Below, piece by piece: positions 17,626 through 25,942 of a stretch of DNA of 64,000 nt (position 1 is its first letter; the number at the start of each line of letters is the position of its first letter). Source of the DNA: SHVO01 sp041906145 (GTDB lineage: Bacteria > Pseudomonadota > Alphaproteobacteria > Rhodospirillales > Rhodospirillaceae). A program made the translations under genes and the position numbers. Under the pieces are notes generated by a model. That model was not told where the DNA came from. It saw only the letters and a list, made by a program, of their open reading frames with translations, and ran no database searches. The stretch lies in the NCBI GenBank assembly GCA_041906145.1, contig JAYRJU010000008.1, positions 62,001 to 126,000 of the forward strand, written 5' to 3'.

Positions 17626-18576
17626 CTAGGCCAGGCCCGCCGTCTCCGGCAAGCCGAGCATGATGTTCATGTTCTGCACCGCCGCCCCGGACGCGCCCTT
17701 CCCAAGGTTGTCGAGAAGCGCGACCAGGCGCGCCTGACGGCCGCCTTCCGCGCCAAAGACATACAGCTTCAGCATATTGGTGTTGTTGAGCGCCTCGGGC
17801 TCGAGGGTTTTCAACGCACGGACCTTCTCCAGCGGCACGACTTCGACGAAGTGCTCGCCTTCGTACGCATGCTCCAGAACATGGTGCACGTCGTTGACCG
17901 TCGGCTCGCCCGGCAGCAGCGAAAGGTGCAGTGGCACTTCCACGATCATGCCTTGTTTGTAACGTCCGACCGCCGGGGTGAAGATCGGCCGCTCGCGCAA
18001 GCCGGAATGCTTTTGGATTTCCGGCACGTGCTTGTGCTGGAGCTCCAGCGCGTAGATGCGGTAAGCGGCCTTGGTGTAGTTCGCGGCCGCGGGGTCCTCG
18101 AACTCGGCGATCATGGATTTCCCGCCGCCTGAATAACCGCTGACGGCGTTGACGCTGACCGGATAGTTGGCCGGAAGCAAACCGCTCGACACCAGTGGAC
18201 GCAGCACGGCGTTCGCGCCCGTCGGATAGCAGCCGGGATTGGAGACCCGCTTGGCGGCCGCGATGCAGCCGCGGTGCCCTTTGTGCATTTCCGGGAAACC
18301 ATAGGTCCAGCCGTCGGCGATGCGGAACGCGGTGGACGCGTCGATAACCTTGGTCTTGTCGTTGGTAATGAAGCTGACCGCTTCCTTGGCGGCGTCATCG
18401 GGCAGGCACAGCATGACCATATCGGCCGCGTTGAGCAACTCGGCGCGCGCGGCAGGATCCTTGCGGCGGTCCGGGGCGATTGAGATCAGTTCGATATCAG
18501 TGCGTCCGACCAGACGCTGGCGCAGCTCGAGCCCCGTCGTTCCCGCCTCGCCGTCGATGAAAACCTTCGGTGCCAT
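17626..18576 (-). CDS. argC: N-acetyl-gamma-glutamyl-phosphate reductase, type 2
   Basis: 316 residues; NADPH reduction of N-acetylglutamyl phosphate in arginine synthesis. It begins PKVFIDGEAGTTG and carries the catalytic Cys in VSNPGCYPTGA (about 110) and the His region LQHKHVPEI. The short N-terminus and Gly-Glu-Ala-Gly-Thr-Thr-Gly loop mark the type 2 branch common in alphaproteobacteria. The ATG at 18576 has GAGG seven bases upstream; the in-frame TTG at 18588 does not. It probably shares a transcript with the gamma-carbonic anhydrase. Confidence 0.94.
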   Translation of the reverse strand: MAPKVFIDGEAGTTGLELRQRLVGRTDIELISIAPDRRKDPAARAELLNAADMVMLCLPDDAAKEAVSFITNDKTKVIDASTAFRIADGWTYGFPEMHKGHRGCIAAAKRVSNPGCYPTGANAVLRPLVSSGLLPANYPVSVNAVSGYSGGGKSMIAEFEDPAAANYTKAAYRIYALELQHKHVPEIQKHSGLRERPIFTPAVGRYKQGMIVEVPLHLSLLPGEPTVNDVHHVLEHAYEGEHFVEVVPLEKVRALKTLEPEALNNTNMLKLYVFGAEGGRQARLVALLDNLGKGASGAAVQNMNIMLGLPETAGLA

Positions 18577-18597
18577 GCCCAGCCTCAAAAATGCGAA

Positions 18598-18623
18598 GGG
18601 CCCTACATATTACTGTAGAGCCC
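18598..18623 (-). terminator. Terminator downstream of the pseudo-protease gene
   Basis: Stem GGGCCCTACA / TGTAGAGCCC with one mismatch. It lies between the 3' end of the protease-like gene and the argC start; on the minus strand an ATTTTT run follows a few bases later. Confidence 0.55.
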
Positions 18624-18665
18624 TCCCCTCAACTGGATTCGATTTTTAGCTTATTTAGTTTCGGC

Positions 18666-20702
18666 CTAGTTTGGGCGCATCAGGCACTTGGCGGTCATGT
18701 TCATCACGAGGCCCGCGCCGTTGTTGTAAACGATGTGCTGGCCGTAGCCGTAGAAGTCGTTCTCGATCACGAGGTTATAATGATCGTGCTCAAGATAGGG
18801 CGTGTAGTGCAGCACCCGCTCGATATCCGCCGCGCCGAATGTCGCCGCCGCGCCCGGTGCAATGGCCGGAACCACGATCCCACCCAACCGATCGCCTTTA
18901 CGAGCATCGTAAACCCCGATCACGGCATCGGACGCCTTGCCGGCGAGATTGTGGATCATGATCACGCTCGGGTACTGAGTGATGTTGGTCGTATGGACAT
19001 TGATGAGGTTGCTGACGTCGTCCGCCAGGCCGTTGCTGCAGCCCGAGGAATTCGTAAGCGACAGGCCCGTTTGGTTCCAAATGACGGTCTGCACAAAACC
19101 CTGGAAGTCGCTGGAGATGGTGGCGGTGTAATTGTCCTTTCCGCCCGGATCGATCTGCGGGTTGGCCGCGCGTTCCATGTCCGCGACCATGAACTGCTTC
19201 GAGCTGTGAGGCGGAAGCGGCGGGCTTGTCCACGTTCCAAGGAGCGCGCCGGTCGTTCCGTGATGGAAGGTCACGCTTACCGTACCGGCGACAAGGCCGG
19301 GATTATAGAAGCGGAACAGCGAACTCGCGAAGCTGGTGGAGGACGGGAACGTCAGAGGCACGCTCAGGGCCGGCCGGGCCATCGCCGGGGACGGCTGGCC
19401 TGGGACCCATGCTTGCCAAGCGCTGATCAGGGTCTTGTTGTCGCCGCCGAACCAGACGCCGCCGGCGTAGTCGTCGCCGCCGTAGGACACGATACCGACG
19501 AAGCTGCGCGTGCCGTTGAAGGTCCAGATCGGGCCACCAATGCTGCCCACGGAAACGTCCATCGCAAATTCACGGACCTGGATGGAACGCAAAAGCGTAC
19601 TCGAACGGCTTGTTTCAGCACCCGAACTGAACCACATCGCCTGATTGATGCCGCGCGCGCCCGTGATGGCGGTTGGATAACCGGCATGATTGCCAACGGC
19701 CGCCGTCGTGCTGTCGTAGACGATCGGCATCAAGGTCGTGGCATGCGTCCAGGCGGTGAGGAAGTAGTACACCGCGTAGTCGGCGCGCGCGTCGTTGATC
19801 AGAACGGACTCATCGCCTGAAATCTGCGTCCACCGGCTCGTGGTTTCGACGTAATCGGCGTTGCGCGCGGGAATACGCTGTGTCACCGCGCCCAACATAT
19901 TCTCCTGGGTTTGGCCCGGCGCGAAGGAGGTCCGCGCCGCGAAGCCGCCTTTGCTGCGGTTATGCGCGCATTGGCCGGCGGTGAGAACGGCGTAAGGGCT
20001 GATGAGCGTGCCCGTGCAGATCGACTGAGTGCCGTCACGCCAGGTAACGACAAGCTGGCCGATCGTATTCCACGGGGCTTCGTCCACGGTCGTCACGCGG
20101 GTGCGCTCATCGATGCCTACCGACGCCGCCTTTTCGCGCTCGATCTTGATCGCGGGCTCCGCTTCGGCGGCCGCGGCCTTTTCCATGGGCGCGGTACCGG
20201 CGAGAGTCTTGCCGAAGCCGCCATCGAGGACCGCGTAATCCTTGAAATCGGGCACGTCGTTGAGCATGTGGCCGGACGTGGCGACGCCGCCAAGATCGGC
20301 ATGCGCGAAATTCGGCGCAGCCGGGACATCAAGAGACGCCGCCCGTTCGGAGCGCTGCTCCGGCCCCGCTCCAACGCGAGCGGACGCAGCGAGGAGATCT
20401 TGGGCTTCGGCACGGGAGAGCTGGCGGGCGTGCGGGACGAGCTCGCTGACGCAGCGCACGGCGCCGCCTTTCGAAAGGGAAACCCATTCGCGGTAAGACC
20501 CGGCGATCACTTGTCCGACGTGACGGCTATCGAGATCGCCGCCCACATTGGCACAGGCGTAAGAAGAAAAATCCAACGGTTGCGGCGCGCTCTCCACGCC
20601 GGGGCGGTCGACTTGCTGAGCATGAATTGGCGAGGAGAGAAGCAAAACACCCGTAATGATCGAAACGGTAGAGCGGCGTACCAACACAACACGATCGGAC
20701 AT
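18666..20702 (-). CDS. Secreted trypsin-fold protein with lost catalytic triad (pseudo-protease)
   Basis: 678 residues. A signal peptide ends near residue 28 (IHA-QQ). A trypsin/V8-like domain spans about 205-430: ICTGTLISPYAVLTAGQC replaces the family's TAAHC with TAGQC (Gln244 for His), DYAVYYF (Asp308) keeps the Asp, and VGSIGGP replaces GDSGGP (Ile388 for Ser). Proteolysis is therefore unlikely. Two similar beta-rich units follow (about 445-555 and 568-673), each with a SSLFRFYNPG/SVIMIHNLAG-like strand, an acidic ADIER/ADMER helix and an aromatic FQGFVQTVIWN/FYGYGQHIVYN strand. The start at 20702 is set by the signal peptide. Function is unknown; a binding or adhesion role is inference. 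Confidence 0.75.
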   Translation of the reverse strand: MSDRVVLVRRSTVSIITGVLLLSSPIHAQQVDRPGVESAPQPLDFSSYACANVGGDLDSRHVGQVIAGSYREWVSLSKGGAVRCVSELVPHARQLSRAEAQDLLAASARVGAGPEQRSERAASLDVPAAPNFAHADLGGVATSGHMLNDVPDFKDYAVLDGGFGKTLAGTAPMEKAAAAEAEPAIKIEREKAASVGIDERTRVTTVDEAPWNTIGQLVVTWRDGTQSICTGTLISPYAVLTAGQCAHNRSKGGFAARTSFAPGQTQENMLGAVTQRIPARNADYVETTSRWTQISGDESVLINDARADYAVYYFLTAWTHATTLMPIVYDSTTAAVGNHAGYPTAITGARGINQAMWFSSGAETSRSSTLLRSIQVREFAMDVSVGSIGGPIWTFNGTRSFVGIVSYGGDDYAGGVWFGGDNKTLISAWQAWVPGQPSPAMARPALSVPLTFPSSTSFASSLFRFYNPGLVAGTVSVTFHHGTTGALLGTWTSPPLPPHSSKQFMVADMERAANPQIDPGGKDNYTATISSDFQGFVQTVIWNQTGLSLTNSSGCSNGLADDVSNLINVHTTNITQYPSVIMIHNLAGKASDAVIGVYDARKGDRLGGIVVPAIAPGAAATFGAADIERVLHYTPYLEHDHYNLVIENDFYGYGQHIVYNNGAGLVMNMTAKCLMRPN

Positions 20703-20813
20703 CGTAAAATCCCTAAAACACGCGCCAAGAAGACCCTGAACACGCTTAAAAAGGGACTCGAGGTTGAAATGTTCCTTGGTTGAGCAAGCGCAACAAAAGA
20801 AAGCTCGGGCTGA

Positions 20814-21602
20814 ATGCCGGACGTGCTCTTGGTGATAAGCGACTTCCTTGTGCGGCAGTATCTTGCGGACGAAGTGCGCGAACATGGCTGCGAAGTGGTG
20901 GAAGCCAGGAATGGCGAGGACGCCATCCAGCTCCTGCAAAGGGTCACGCCCGACGTGGCTCTAGCCGACCATGAACTCAGCAGAGCAATGAGCGGCTTAG
21001 ATTTCATCGCTTGGCTTCAAAAGAACAAGCGGGTAAAGGGCCTTCTGACGGCGGGTTCCTTTCTTCCCCAGTTCACGAAAGTCATCGCGCCGGGCGCGTT
21101 CGTCAGCAAACCATTCACGGCAAAAGATTTATGCGATCGCATCAGCGCGTTGGCGGGAACGCCTCTTAAGCCGACAGCATCGCTTTACCATCTGATATAC
21201 GTCAGCGACGCCTTACCAAAACTTACCGATCAAGATGCACAGGATATTCTCGAAGTATCCCGGCAACGAAATTCGCATCTTGGGATCACCGGCATGCTGC
21301 TTTTTGCCGATGAGCGGTTCATTCAGATTCTGGAAGGAAGCATGACGGCTGTTGAAAGAGTGTTCGCATCTATTGCGCGCGACGAACATCACAAAGACAT
21401 CAAAGTCCTCAGTCGCGACAGCATAAGCACCCGTTCGTTTGGCGCATGGACGATGGGTTTTGATAAAATTGAAACGAGCCGCCTAGATCAACTGCATGAC
21501 GCGTTTCGACTGGATGAAACCGCGATGCAAAAAACGCTCGCCTATATAGCCGACAGCGCAAGGAGCCTCTTCGCGAATTTCCTTGCCAAGGCGCCGCTAT
21601 AG
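20814..21602 (+). CDS. Response-regulator receiver fused to a BLUF blue-light sensor
   Basis: 262 residues. Receiver domain (1-115): Asp10, phosphoacceptor Asp52 in LADHEL, Thr79 and Lys99 in VSKPF. BLUF domain (about 123-220): LYHLIYVSDA with the flavin-switch Tyr129, Asn153, GITGMLLF, the key Gln171 in FIQILEG, and FGAWTMGF with Trp212 and Met214. All flavin-binding and photoswitch residues are kept, so it should bind FAD and sense blue light. A C-terminal helical cap follows. Fusion to a receiver suggests light and phosphorylation are integrated; no partner kinase lies nearby. It is divergent from the pseudo-protease and convergent with a second BLUF gene. Confidence 0.9.
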   Translation: MPDVLLVISDFLVRQYLADEVREHGCEVVEARNGEDAIQLLQRVTPDVALADHELSRAMSGLDFIAWLQKNKRVKGLLTAGSFLPQFTKVIAPGAFVSKPFTAKDLCDRISALAGTPLKPTASLYHLIYVSDALPKLTDQDAQDILEVSRQRNSHLGITGMLLFADERFIQILEGSMTAVERVFASIARDEHHKDIKVLSRDSISTRSFGAWTMGFDKIETSRLDQLHDAFRLDETAMQKTLAYIADSARSLFANFLAKAPL

Positions 21603-21661
21603 CACACCCGGCGGCGCCGACCTGAGCGCAGCCGTTGCGCCCGCCGATAAATGCGATTGCA

Positions 21662-22081
21662 TCACGAAGGTTTCGTTTTACCCAACATCTCAAGCATCAT
21701 CGCGCACACGTCGTCGAGATTGAGATTGTCGATGACCGGCTTATCCGCGCCGCAAAACTTCATCATGACCTTCTTGGCCGATTCATTGTCCTCAATGAGC
21801 GCCATGGACCATGAACTGAACATTCGCTCTTTGATGGGCTCCAGGCCGATGAGATCGACACGCTCGTGGCGGTCATCCGCAGCTATACGCCGGTATGTGA
21901 CATTCAACGCCGCGCGCGATCCTTCGAGAACCTGAAGAAAAGTGCCTGCATTAAAAAGCAGCGCGCCACCGATATTGTCGCGCATGTTGTTATTGACAGA
22001 CCTCGAGAGGATTTCGCGAAGGTCCATCTTGTTCAGTTTTTTGTTCACAAGACTTGCGTAAGCGAGCCGGTATAGCGGCAT
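21662..22081 (-). CDS. Stand-alone BLUF photoreceptor
   Basis: 139 residues. LYRLAYASL holds the switch Tyr8. IGGALLF and FLQVLEG hold the flavin contacts and the Gln. DDRHERVDLIG and FSSWSMAL are also typical. A short helical C-terminus (about 100-139) is the only output element, as in PixD/BlrB-type proteins. GGGAG lies five bases before the ATG at 22081, so that start is preferred over one at 22099. It is 59 bp from, and convergent with, the receiver-BLUF gene. Confidence 0.9.
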   Translation of the reverse strand: MPLYRLAYASLVNKKLNKMDLREILSRSVNNNMRDNIGGALLFNAGTFLQVLEGSRAALNVTYRRIAADDRHERVDLIGLEPIKERMFSSWSMALIEDNESAKKVMMKFCGADKPVIDNLNLDDVCAMMLEMLGKTKPS

Positions 22082-22221
22082 GAAAACTCCCACATTCACG
22101 ACGATTCAGAAATCGACCAAAAAACCCCGTTTCCCCGCGAATCAGCGTTCCTTCTGCTAACGCCGCCAATACAAACCGTCAATAAATCCAACGATCTGCC
22201 GCGATTGCGCCACGCAAGAAA

Positions 22222-22247
22222 AAAGGGCCCGCTTTCGCGAGCCCTTT
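22222..22247 (-). terminator. Terminator after rpsI
   Basis: On the minus strand AAAGGGCTCGCG pairs with CGCGGGCCCTTT-like sequence (stem AAAGGGC / GCCCTTT plus inner GCG/CGC pairs) and is followed by a T-run. It lies just beyond the rpsI stop. Confidence 0.7.
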
Positions 22248-22275
22248 GATTTCCTTGGAAATCCGTCGTTCCAGT

Positions 22276-22746
22276 TTAGCGCTTCGAGAACTGGAAGCTG
22301 CGACGCGCTTTCTTGCGTCCGTATTTCTTACGTTCGACGACACGCGGATCGCGGGTCAGGAAGCCGCCGGCTTTCAGGGCCGGGCGAAGCGCCGGCTCAT
22401 AATAGGTCAGCGCCTTCGAGATGCCGTGACGGACCGCGCCGGCCTGGCCGGACAGACCGCCGCCGGTGACGGTGCACACGACGTCGAATTCGTTCAGACG
22501 GTTGGTGACCGTGAACGGCTGGTTGATGAGCATGCGGAGCACGGGGCGCACGAAATACTTTTCGAGCTCACGGTCGTTCACCGTGATCTTGCCCTTGCCG
22601 GGCTTCACCCACACGCGGGCGACCGCGTTCTTGCGCTTGCCGGTCGCGTAGGAGCGGCCCTGCTTATCGCGCTTGGGTTCGTGCTTCGGCGCCGCACCTT
22701 GGGTGGCGGACTTGAGGTCAGCCAGAGTGGTTCTCGTTTCGGCCAT
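22276..22746 (-). CDS. rpsI: 30S ribosomal protein S9
   Basis: 156 residues. The core YATGKRKNAVARVWVKPGKGKITVNDRELEKYF and the C-terminus RDPRVVERKKYGRKKARRSFQFSKR (shown here only by landmarks: RxVERKKxGxKKARR and the final SKR) are diagnostic. The N-terminal extension of about 30 residues is common in alphaproteobacteria. It follows rplM by 17 bases in the usual L13-S9 operon. Confidence 0.98.
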   Translation of the reverse strand: MAETRTTLADLKSATQGAAPKHEPKRDKQGRSYATGKRKNAVARVWVKPGKGKITVNDRELEKYFVRPVLRMLINQPFTVTNRLNEFDVVCTVTGGGLSGQAGAVRHGISKALTYYEPALRPALKAGGFLTRDPRVVERKKYGRKKARRSFQFSKR

Positions 22747-22763
22747 GATAACCAGTCCTTCCC

Positions 22764-23225
22764 TTACGGCTTGTTCTTGCGGTTACGGCCGGCGATGTCG
22801 ACCATTTCCGGGTTCTGAGCGACGTGCGGATGTTCCGCACCGGCGTAGATCTTGAGCTTCTTCATCTGCGCGCGGGCGAGCGGGCTGTCCTTCGGCATCA
22901 TGCGCTCAATGGCGCGATGCATGACGCGCTCCGGGTAAGCGCCCGAGAAGGTGCGCTTCGGTGTGTGCTCTTTCAGGCCGCCCGGGAAACCCGAGTACCA
23001 GTAGAACACGCGCTGCTCGGCCTTCTTGCCGGTCAGCTTCACCTTCTCAGCGTTGATAATGATGACGTTGTCACCCGTGTCGATGTGGGGCGTGTACTGG
23101 GCTTTGTGCTTGCCGCGCAGAAGGCCGGCGACGATCGCCGCCAGGCGGCCGAGAACGAGCCCGTTGGCGTCGATCAGCAGCCACTTCTTTTCCACGTCCG
23201 CGGGCTTCGCAGAATATGTCCGCAT
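22764..23225 (-). CDS. rplM: 50S ribosomal protein L13
   Basis: 153 residues. It begins MRTYSAKPADVEKKW and has the L13 markers LGRLAAIVAGLLRGKHK, DTGDNVIIINAEKV and RAIERMMPKDSPLARAQMKKL. The ATG at 23225 is chosen by homology over an upstream in-frame start at 23291. It is first in the rplM-rpsI operon, downstream of tRNA-His on the same strand. Confidence 0.98.
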   Translation of the reverse strand: MRTYSAKPADVEKKWLLIDANGLVLGRLAAIVAGLLRGKHKAQYTPHIDTGDNVIIINAEKVKLTGKKAEQRVFYWYSGFPGGLKEHTPKRTFSGAYPERVMHRAIERMMPKDSPLARAQMKKLKIYAGAEHPHVAQNPEMVDIAGRNRKNKP

Positions 23226-23350
23226 ATGTTTGGTCCTAAACAAGTGAGAGCCGGCGGCTTTTTTGATCCGCCTTGCCCGAATGCGGCGCATTATCGCGAT
23301 GTGCTTTTTTAAGTCAACGCGAAAGCCCTAAAAATAAGGGTCTTTTTTAT

Positions 23351-23368
23351 GCGGTATTATAATACCGC
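23351..23368. repeat. Perfect AT-rich palindrome
   Basis: GCGGTATTATAATACCGC is an 18-bp perfect palindrome between tRNA-His and rplM, preceded by a T-run (23342-23348). It could be a tRNA-His processing or termination stem, or a regulatory site for the ribosomal operon; neither is proved. Confidence 0.5.
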
Positions 23369-23442
23369 GTTTAATTCGCCAAAAAGCCAGGCGCGGGCAT
23401 CCCCAGGCCAGGAGCCACGAATTCGCAGGATTTAAGGGAAAA

Positions 23443-23519
23443 TGGGGCGAACGACGGGGCTTGAACCCGCGACATCCAGTACCACAAACTGGCGCTCTAC
23501 CAACTGAGCTACGTCCGCC
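23443..23519 (-). tRNA. tRNA-His (GUG)
   Basis: The minus strand gives a 77-nt cloverleaf with anticodon loop TTGTGGT (GTG). The extra 5' G (position -1) is opposite C73, giving the 8-bp acceptor unique to tRNA-His. CCA is encoded (23443-23445). Confidence 0.95.
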
Positions 23520-23638
23520 GCACTTACGGGGCGTGGCATGCCACGTCCCCCTGATCGACAACCACTTTTTGGGTGGTGCCGGGTTCCTAAACCCTTCCAC
23601 CCGGCCCGTCAAGCAAGGGACGGCCTTCTCCAGGCTGC

Positions 23639-24043
23639 TTGAGCGCGAAAAAGCCGCTCCGTTTTTTGCTAGATGCAAGCGCTCCGGATTCCGTAGGTGA
23701 AGTGTTGAAGGCCAACGGTCATACCGTAATCCTGCATCGCGAGGTGCTGCCCGAAAAATCCCCAGATCAGTTGGTATGCGCCGCAGCCCTTCATAACGAT
23801 GCCATACTAATGGCGGTTGATGCAGACATGAAGCAACTCGCGAGGCGGTACGGATCGGCTCCTGAGCAAAGCAGATTTGTCCGCCTGCACTTACTTCGTT
23901 TCGGCTGTAACGGACCGATGGCGGCTAAGCGCGTGGCGCAGGCGTTGGAGCTGATTGAAGCCGAATGGGCGCACGTAAAAAAGAAGGCGGCTCGCCGTCT
24001 TTGGGTGGATGTTGCAAACCACCACATAAAGACGTGTCGCTAG
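23639..24043 (+). CDS. DUF5615-like PIN-domain protein
   Basis: 134 residues. FLLDASAPDSVGEVLKANGH resembles the first acidic strand of PIN-like DUF5615 proteins, SPDQLVCAAALHNDAILMAVDADMKQL resembles the central 'D..v...A...~ailvT.D.Df' block, and the rest is helical. The start is TTG with no strong ribosome site. PIN proteins are often toxin RNases, but no partner antitoxin is recognised here. It lies between tRNA-His and the small genes left of the transposon. Confidence 0.6.
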   Translation: MSAKKPLRFLLDASAPDSVGEVLKANGHTVILHREVLPEKSPDQLVCAAALHNDAILMAVDADMKQLARRYGSAPEQSRFVRLHLLRFGCNGPMAAKRVAQALELIEAEWAHVKKKAARRLWVDVANHHIKTCR

Positions 24044-24085
24044 CCCATCTAGCGTGAACCTCTTTTCCGCGCTCGGGCTTTTCGG

Positions 24086-24292
24086 CTAGTTGGCCCGACC
24101 TTGGTCTTTGCGGACCCGCTCACGGAGGGGGCCCTCATCCAAGGCATTCAGCCGCTCCTGCATTTCGGAAGCGGTCTGCTCCATATCCTTCGCTAAAGCG
24201 TGGAGATCGGCGGCGGCCTTCTTGTCGCAGGAGAGCGCCAGCTTTTTCAGCCGCGCTATTTCCCCCCGCAACCTGTCTATGCGCTCTTGCAT
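24086..24292 (-). CDS. Small coiled-coil protein, unknown
   Basis: 68 residues, nearly all charged helix (RIDRLRGEIARLKKLA, EQTASEMQERLNAL). It overlaps the end of the next upstream small gene by 16 bases, so the pair are probably translated together. No family recognised. Confidence 0.5.
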   Translation of the reverse strand: MQERIDRLRGEIARLKKLALSCDKKAAADLHALAKDMEQTASEMQERLNALDEGPLRERVRKDQGRAN

Positions 24293-24480
24293 GAGGTCGT
24301 TCCAATCATCCCACGGTCGGCATCGTCAGCTAGCTTACGCAGATGATCCGCCTTTCGTTGCAAAGCGGCCCGCGTGCCGAGTAGCTCCAGCGTCCGCGCG
24401 ATAGCTTCCATCTTCTCCGCGCGCTTTCGCAGATTGTGGGCCATGACGTCCGGGAGGGGAGTTTTCTTGGGTCGGGGCAT
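24277..24480 (-). CDS. Small basic helical protein, unknown
   Basis: 67 residues beginning MPRPKKTPLPDVMAHNL, with a helical core KMEAIARTLELLGTRAALQRKADHLRKLADD. The ATG at 24480 has a GAAGAGAA stretch six bases upstream. It is first in the two-gene unit that ends at 24086. It ends 91 bp before the remnant transposon end at 24571. Confidence 0.5.
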   Translation of the reverse strand: MPRPKKTPLPDVMAHNLRKRAEKMEAIARTLELLGTRAALQRKADHLRKLADDADRGMIGTTSCKSA

Positions 24481-24570
24481 CGCAATTTCTCTTCGACGCC
24501 CAAAATATAAACCTGGGTTAAGGGCGCGGCAATGGTGCCTAGAATACACGCAGTAGTAGGTACTATCTCA

Positions 24571-24584
24571 AAGTGATAATTGCC
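24571..24584. mobile_element. Remnant end of a second IS1595-type element
   Basis: AAGTGATAATTGCC reproduces the right terminal repeat of the intact transposon (27059-27073). A wider comparison (about 24563-24584 against 27052-27073) matches at about 20 of 22 bases. It directly abuts the 8-bp target duplication, so an older related element seems to have ended here before the present one inserted beside it. Its left end was not found. Confidence 0.6.
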
Positions 24585-24653
24585 CAAGAATTGGCAATTA
24601 TCACCTTAACGTAGTCACTACCCCTGGTGGTGTTTTATGGCTATCGTACAAAC

Positions 24654-25163
24654 ATGCCGACCGCCGGAATCCTTGCCAAGACTAAGAAGACCGTCGCCGT
24701 TGCTGGGACGTGGAAGGTTGAGACTGGCAAGGCCGGCAAAATGAATAAGTCTGCATTCCCGCTCTCGAAACGGTCTTCAGTCCGCTTGGGTCGCGGTTGG
24801 CATTGGCGCGTCGATACATTGACGGGTGGCGGCGAGACGTTCCGGCTCTTAACCGCGTTTCAACCAGACAAAGAAGAGTATCGAGCGATCCTCGGTTTGG
24901 TTGGCCCAGGAGAGTTGCTGACCATCATTGGCGAGCTTGAGTATCATGGGACACATCCTGGCTGGCATTGCCATGCAGTTTGTGAAGACGTGACCAGCAT
25001 CGTTCCAGGTTGCGTTCACCACGAGGCCAGGGGATGTGTTAGACTCCCTGGTGGCGACCGACATCACCGCGATATGGAATTTGATGTCACGGAATCAAAC
25101 GCGCTTGGTAAAGCGTTCGAGTTCTTCGGGGTAACAGGTACGCCCGCCGGGTCGATGATATGA
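24654..25163 (+). CDS. Transposon cargo protein 1, unknown (His-rich core)
   Basis: About 169 residues. The middle has FRLLTAFQPDKEEYRAILGL followed by a His cluster, EYHGTHPGWHCHAVCEDV, and later GDRHHRDMEF. The His/Cys cluster could bind metal; no family recognised with confidence. The ATG at 24654 lacks a clear ribosome site; an in-frame GTG at 24627 is possible. Its stop overlaps the next start (ATGATATGA region), so it is coupled to the DUF1828 gene. Confidence 0.6.
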   Translation: MPTAGILAKTKKTVAVAGTWKVETGKAGKMNKSAFPLSKRSSVRLGRGWHWRVDTLTGGGETFRLLTAFQPDKEEYRAILGLVGPGELLTIIGELEYHGTHPGWHCHAVCEDVTSIVPGCVHHEARGCVRLPGGDRHHRDMEFDVTESNALGKAFEFFGVTGTPAGSMI

Positions 25164-25942
25164 AAAAAGTTTTGTGCAAAGCCTTCTGTGACAATTTGCA
25201 GGTCCGCGATGTGCCCGCCGGACTCGCGGTCAGCACGGCGTTCTTTGCGCCTACCGGTGACCGTATCGGCTTTTACGTGCGAAATGCCGAGGATGGCCAC
25301 TATCGTATTGAAGATGACGGCACGACTTTGCCTATGCTTGAAGCGAGTGGCCTTGATTTTGGCAGCGGCTCTCGTGCCGAGGCGATGGAGGCTTTGCTCA
25401 ATGAATACGGGGTAAAAATAGATACCGAAGCGCGCGAATTTTACGTCGATCAGGTTGCGGAAGATGATTTGGCGCGAGTGGCCATGCGCTTCGTTGCTTT
25501 CTCTCTCCGCGTCCGCGACTTCCGACTTATGACAGAAGCAAACATCGTCAGCACCTTCCGCGATGATGTGCGAAAGATGCTGAGCGACACGCTTCGCGGT
25601 CGAGCCACTATAGAAGAAGACGCGGCTATCCTTCCAACCCTGTCGGATTTTAATGCTGACTTCGTAATTCGTCCGCAGAATCGCCCGCCCGTGGGCGTCT
25701 TTCTAGGCACGTCAGATACGCGAATTTTAGAAGCGCTCTTTGCAAAAATGCGAGCTGAGTACGAAACGCATGATAACTGCGCAATCGTCGGGCTTTTGGA
25801 GCGCGGCAAATGCGTATCAAATCGAGTGCGCCAGCAAGCCACAAACCGTCTAGCGGCGCTTACAGAGTTTCGCGGTGATGAAGTAGCCGCTATTCAGAGG
25901 ATTGCTCGTGAAGCGCTCGGCACCAATTTCACAATTCAATAA
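25160..25942 (+). CDS. Transposon cargo protein 2, DUF1828 domain
   Basis: 260 residues. The N-terminal half matches the DUF1828 pattern: STAFFAPTGDRIGFYVRN, then YRIEDDGTTLPMLEASG, then the helical ALLNEYGV. The C-terminal half (about 150-260), with FNADFVIRPQNRPPVGVFLGTS, resembles the companion DUF1829 type, a possible nuclease-like or sensor fold. DUF1828 proteins occur near toxin-antitoxin and defence genes; the function is not established. It starts inside the end of cargo gene 1 and its end overlaps cargo gene 3. Confidence 0.68.
   Translation: MKKVLCKAFCDNLQVRDVPAGLAVSTAFFAPTGDRIGFYVRNAEDGHYRIEDDGTTLPMLEASGLDFGSGSRAEAMEALLNEYGVKIDTEAREFYVDQVAEDDLARVAMRFVAFSLRVRDFRLMTEANIVSTFRDDVRKMLSDTLRGRATIEEDAAILPTLSDFNADFVIRPQNRPPVGVFLGTSDTRILEALFAKMRAEYETHDNCAIVGLLERGKCVSNRVRQQATNRLAALTEFRGDEVAAIQRIAREALGTNFTIQ

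Noticed and set aside
23328..23678. 116-residue open frame across tRNA-His
   Set aside because: It reads through the tRNA gene.
24571..24607. GTGATAATTGCC...GGCAATTATCAC read as a terminator hairpin
   Set aside because: It is better explained as two transposon ends facing each other across the 8-bp target duplication.
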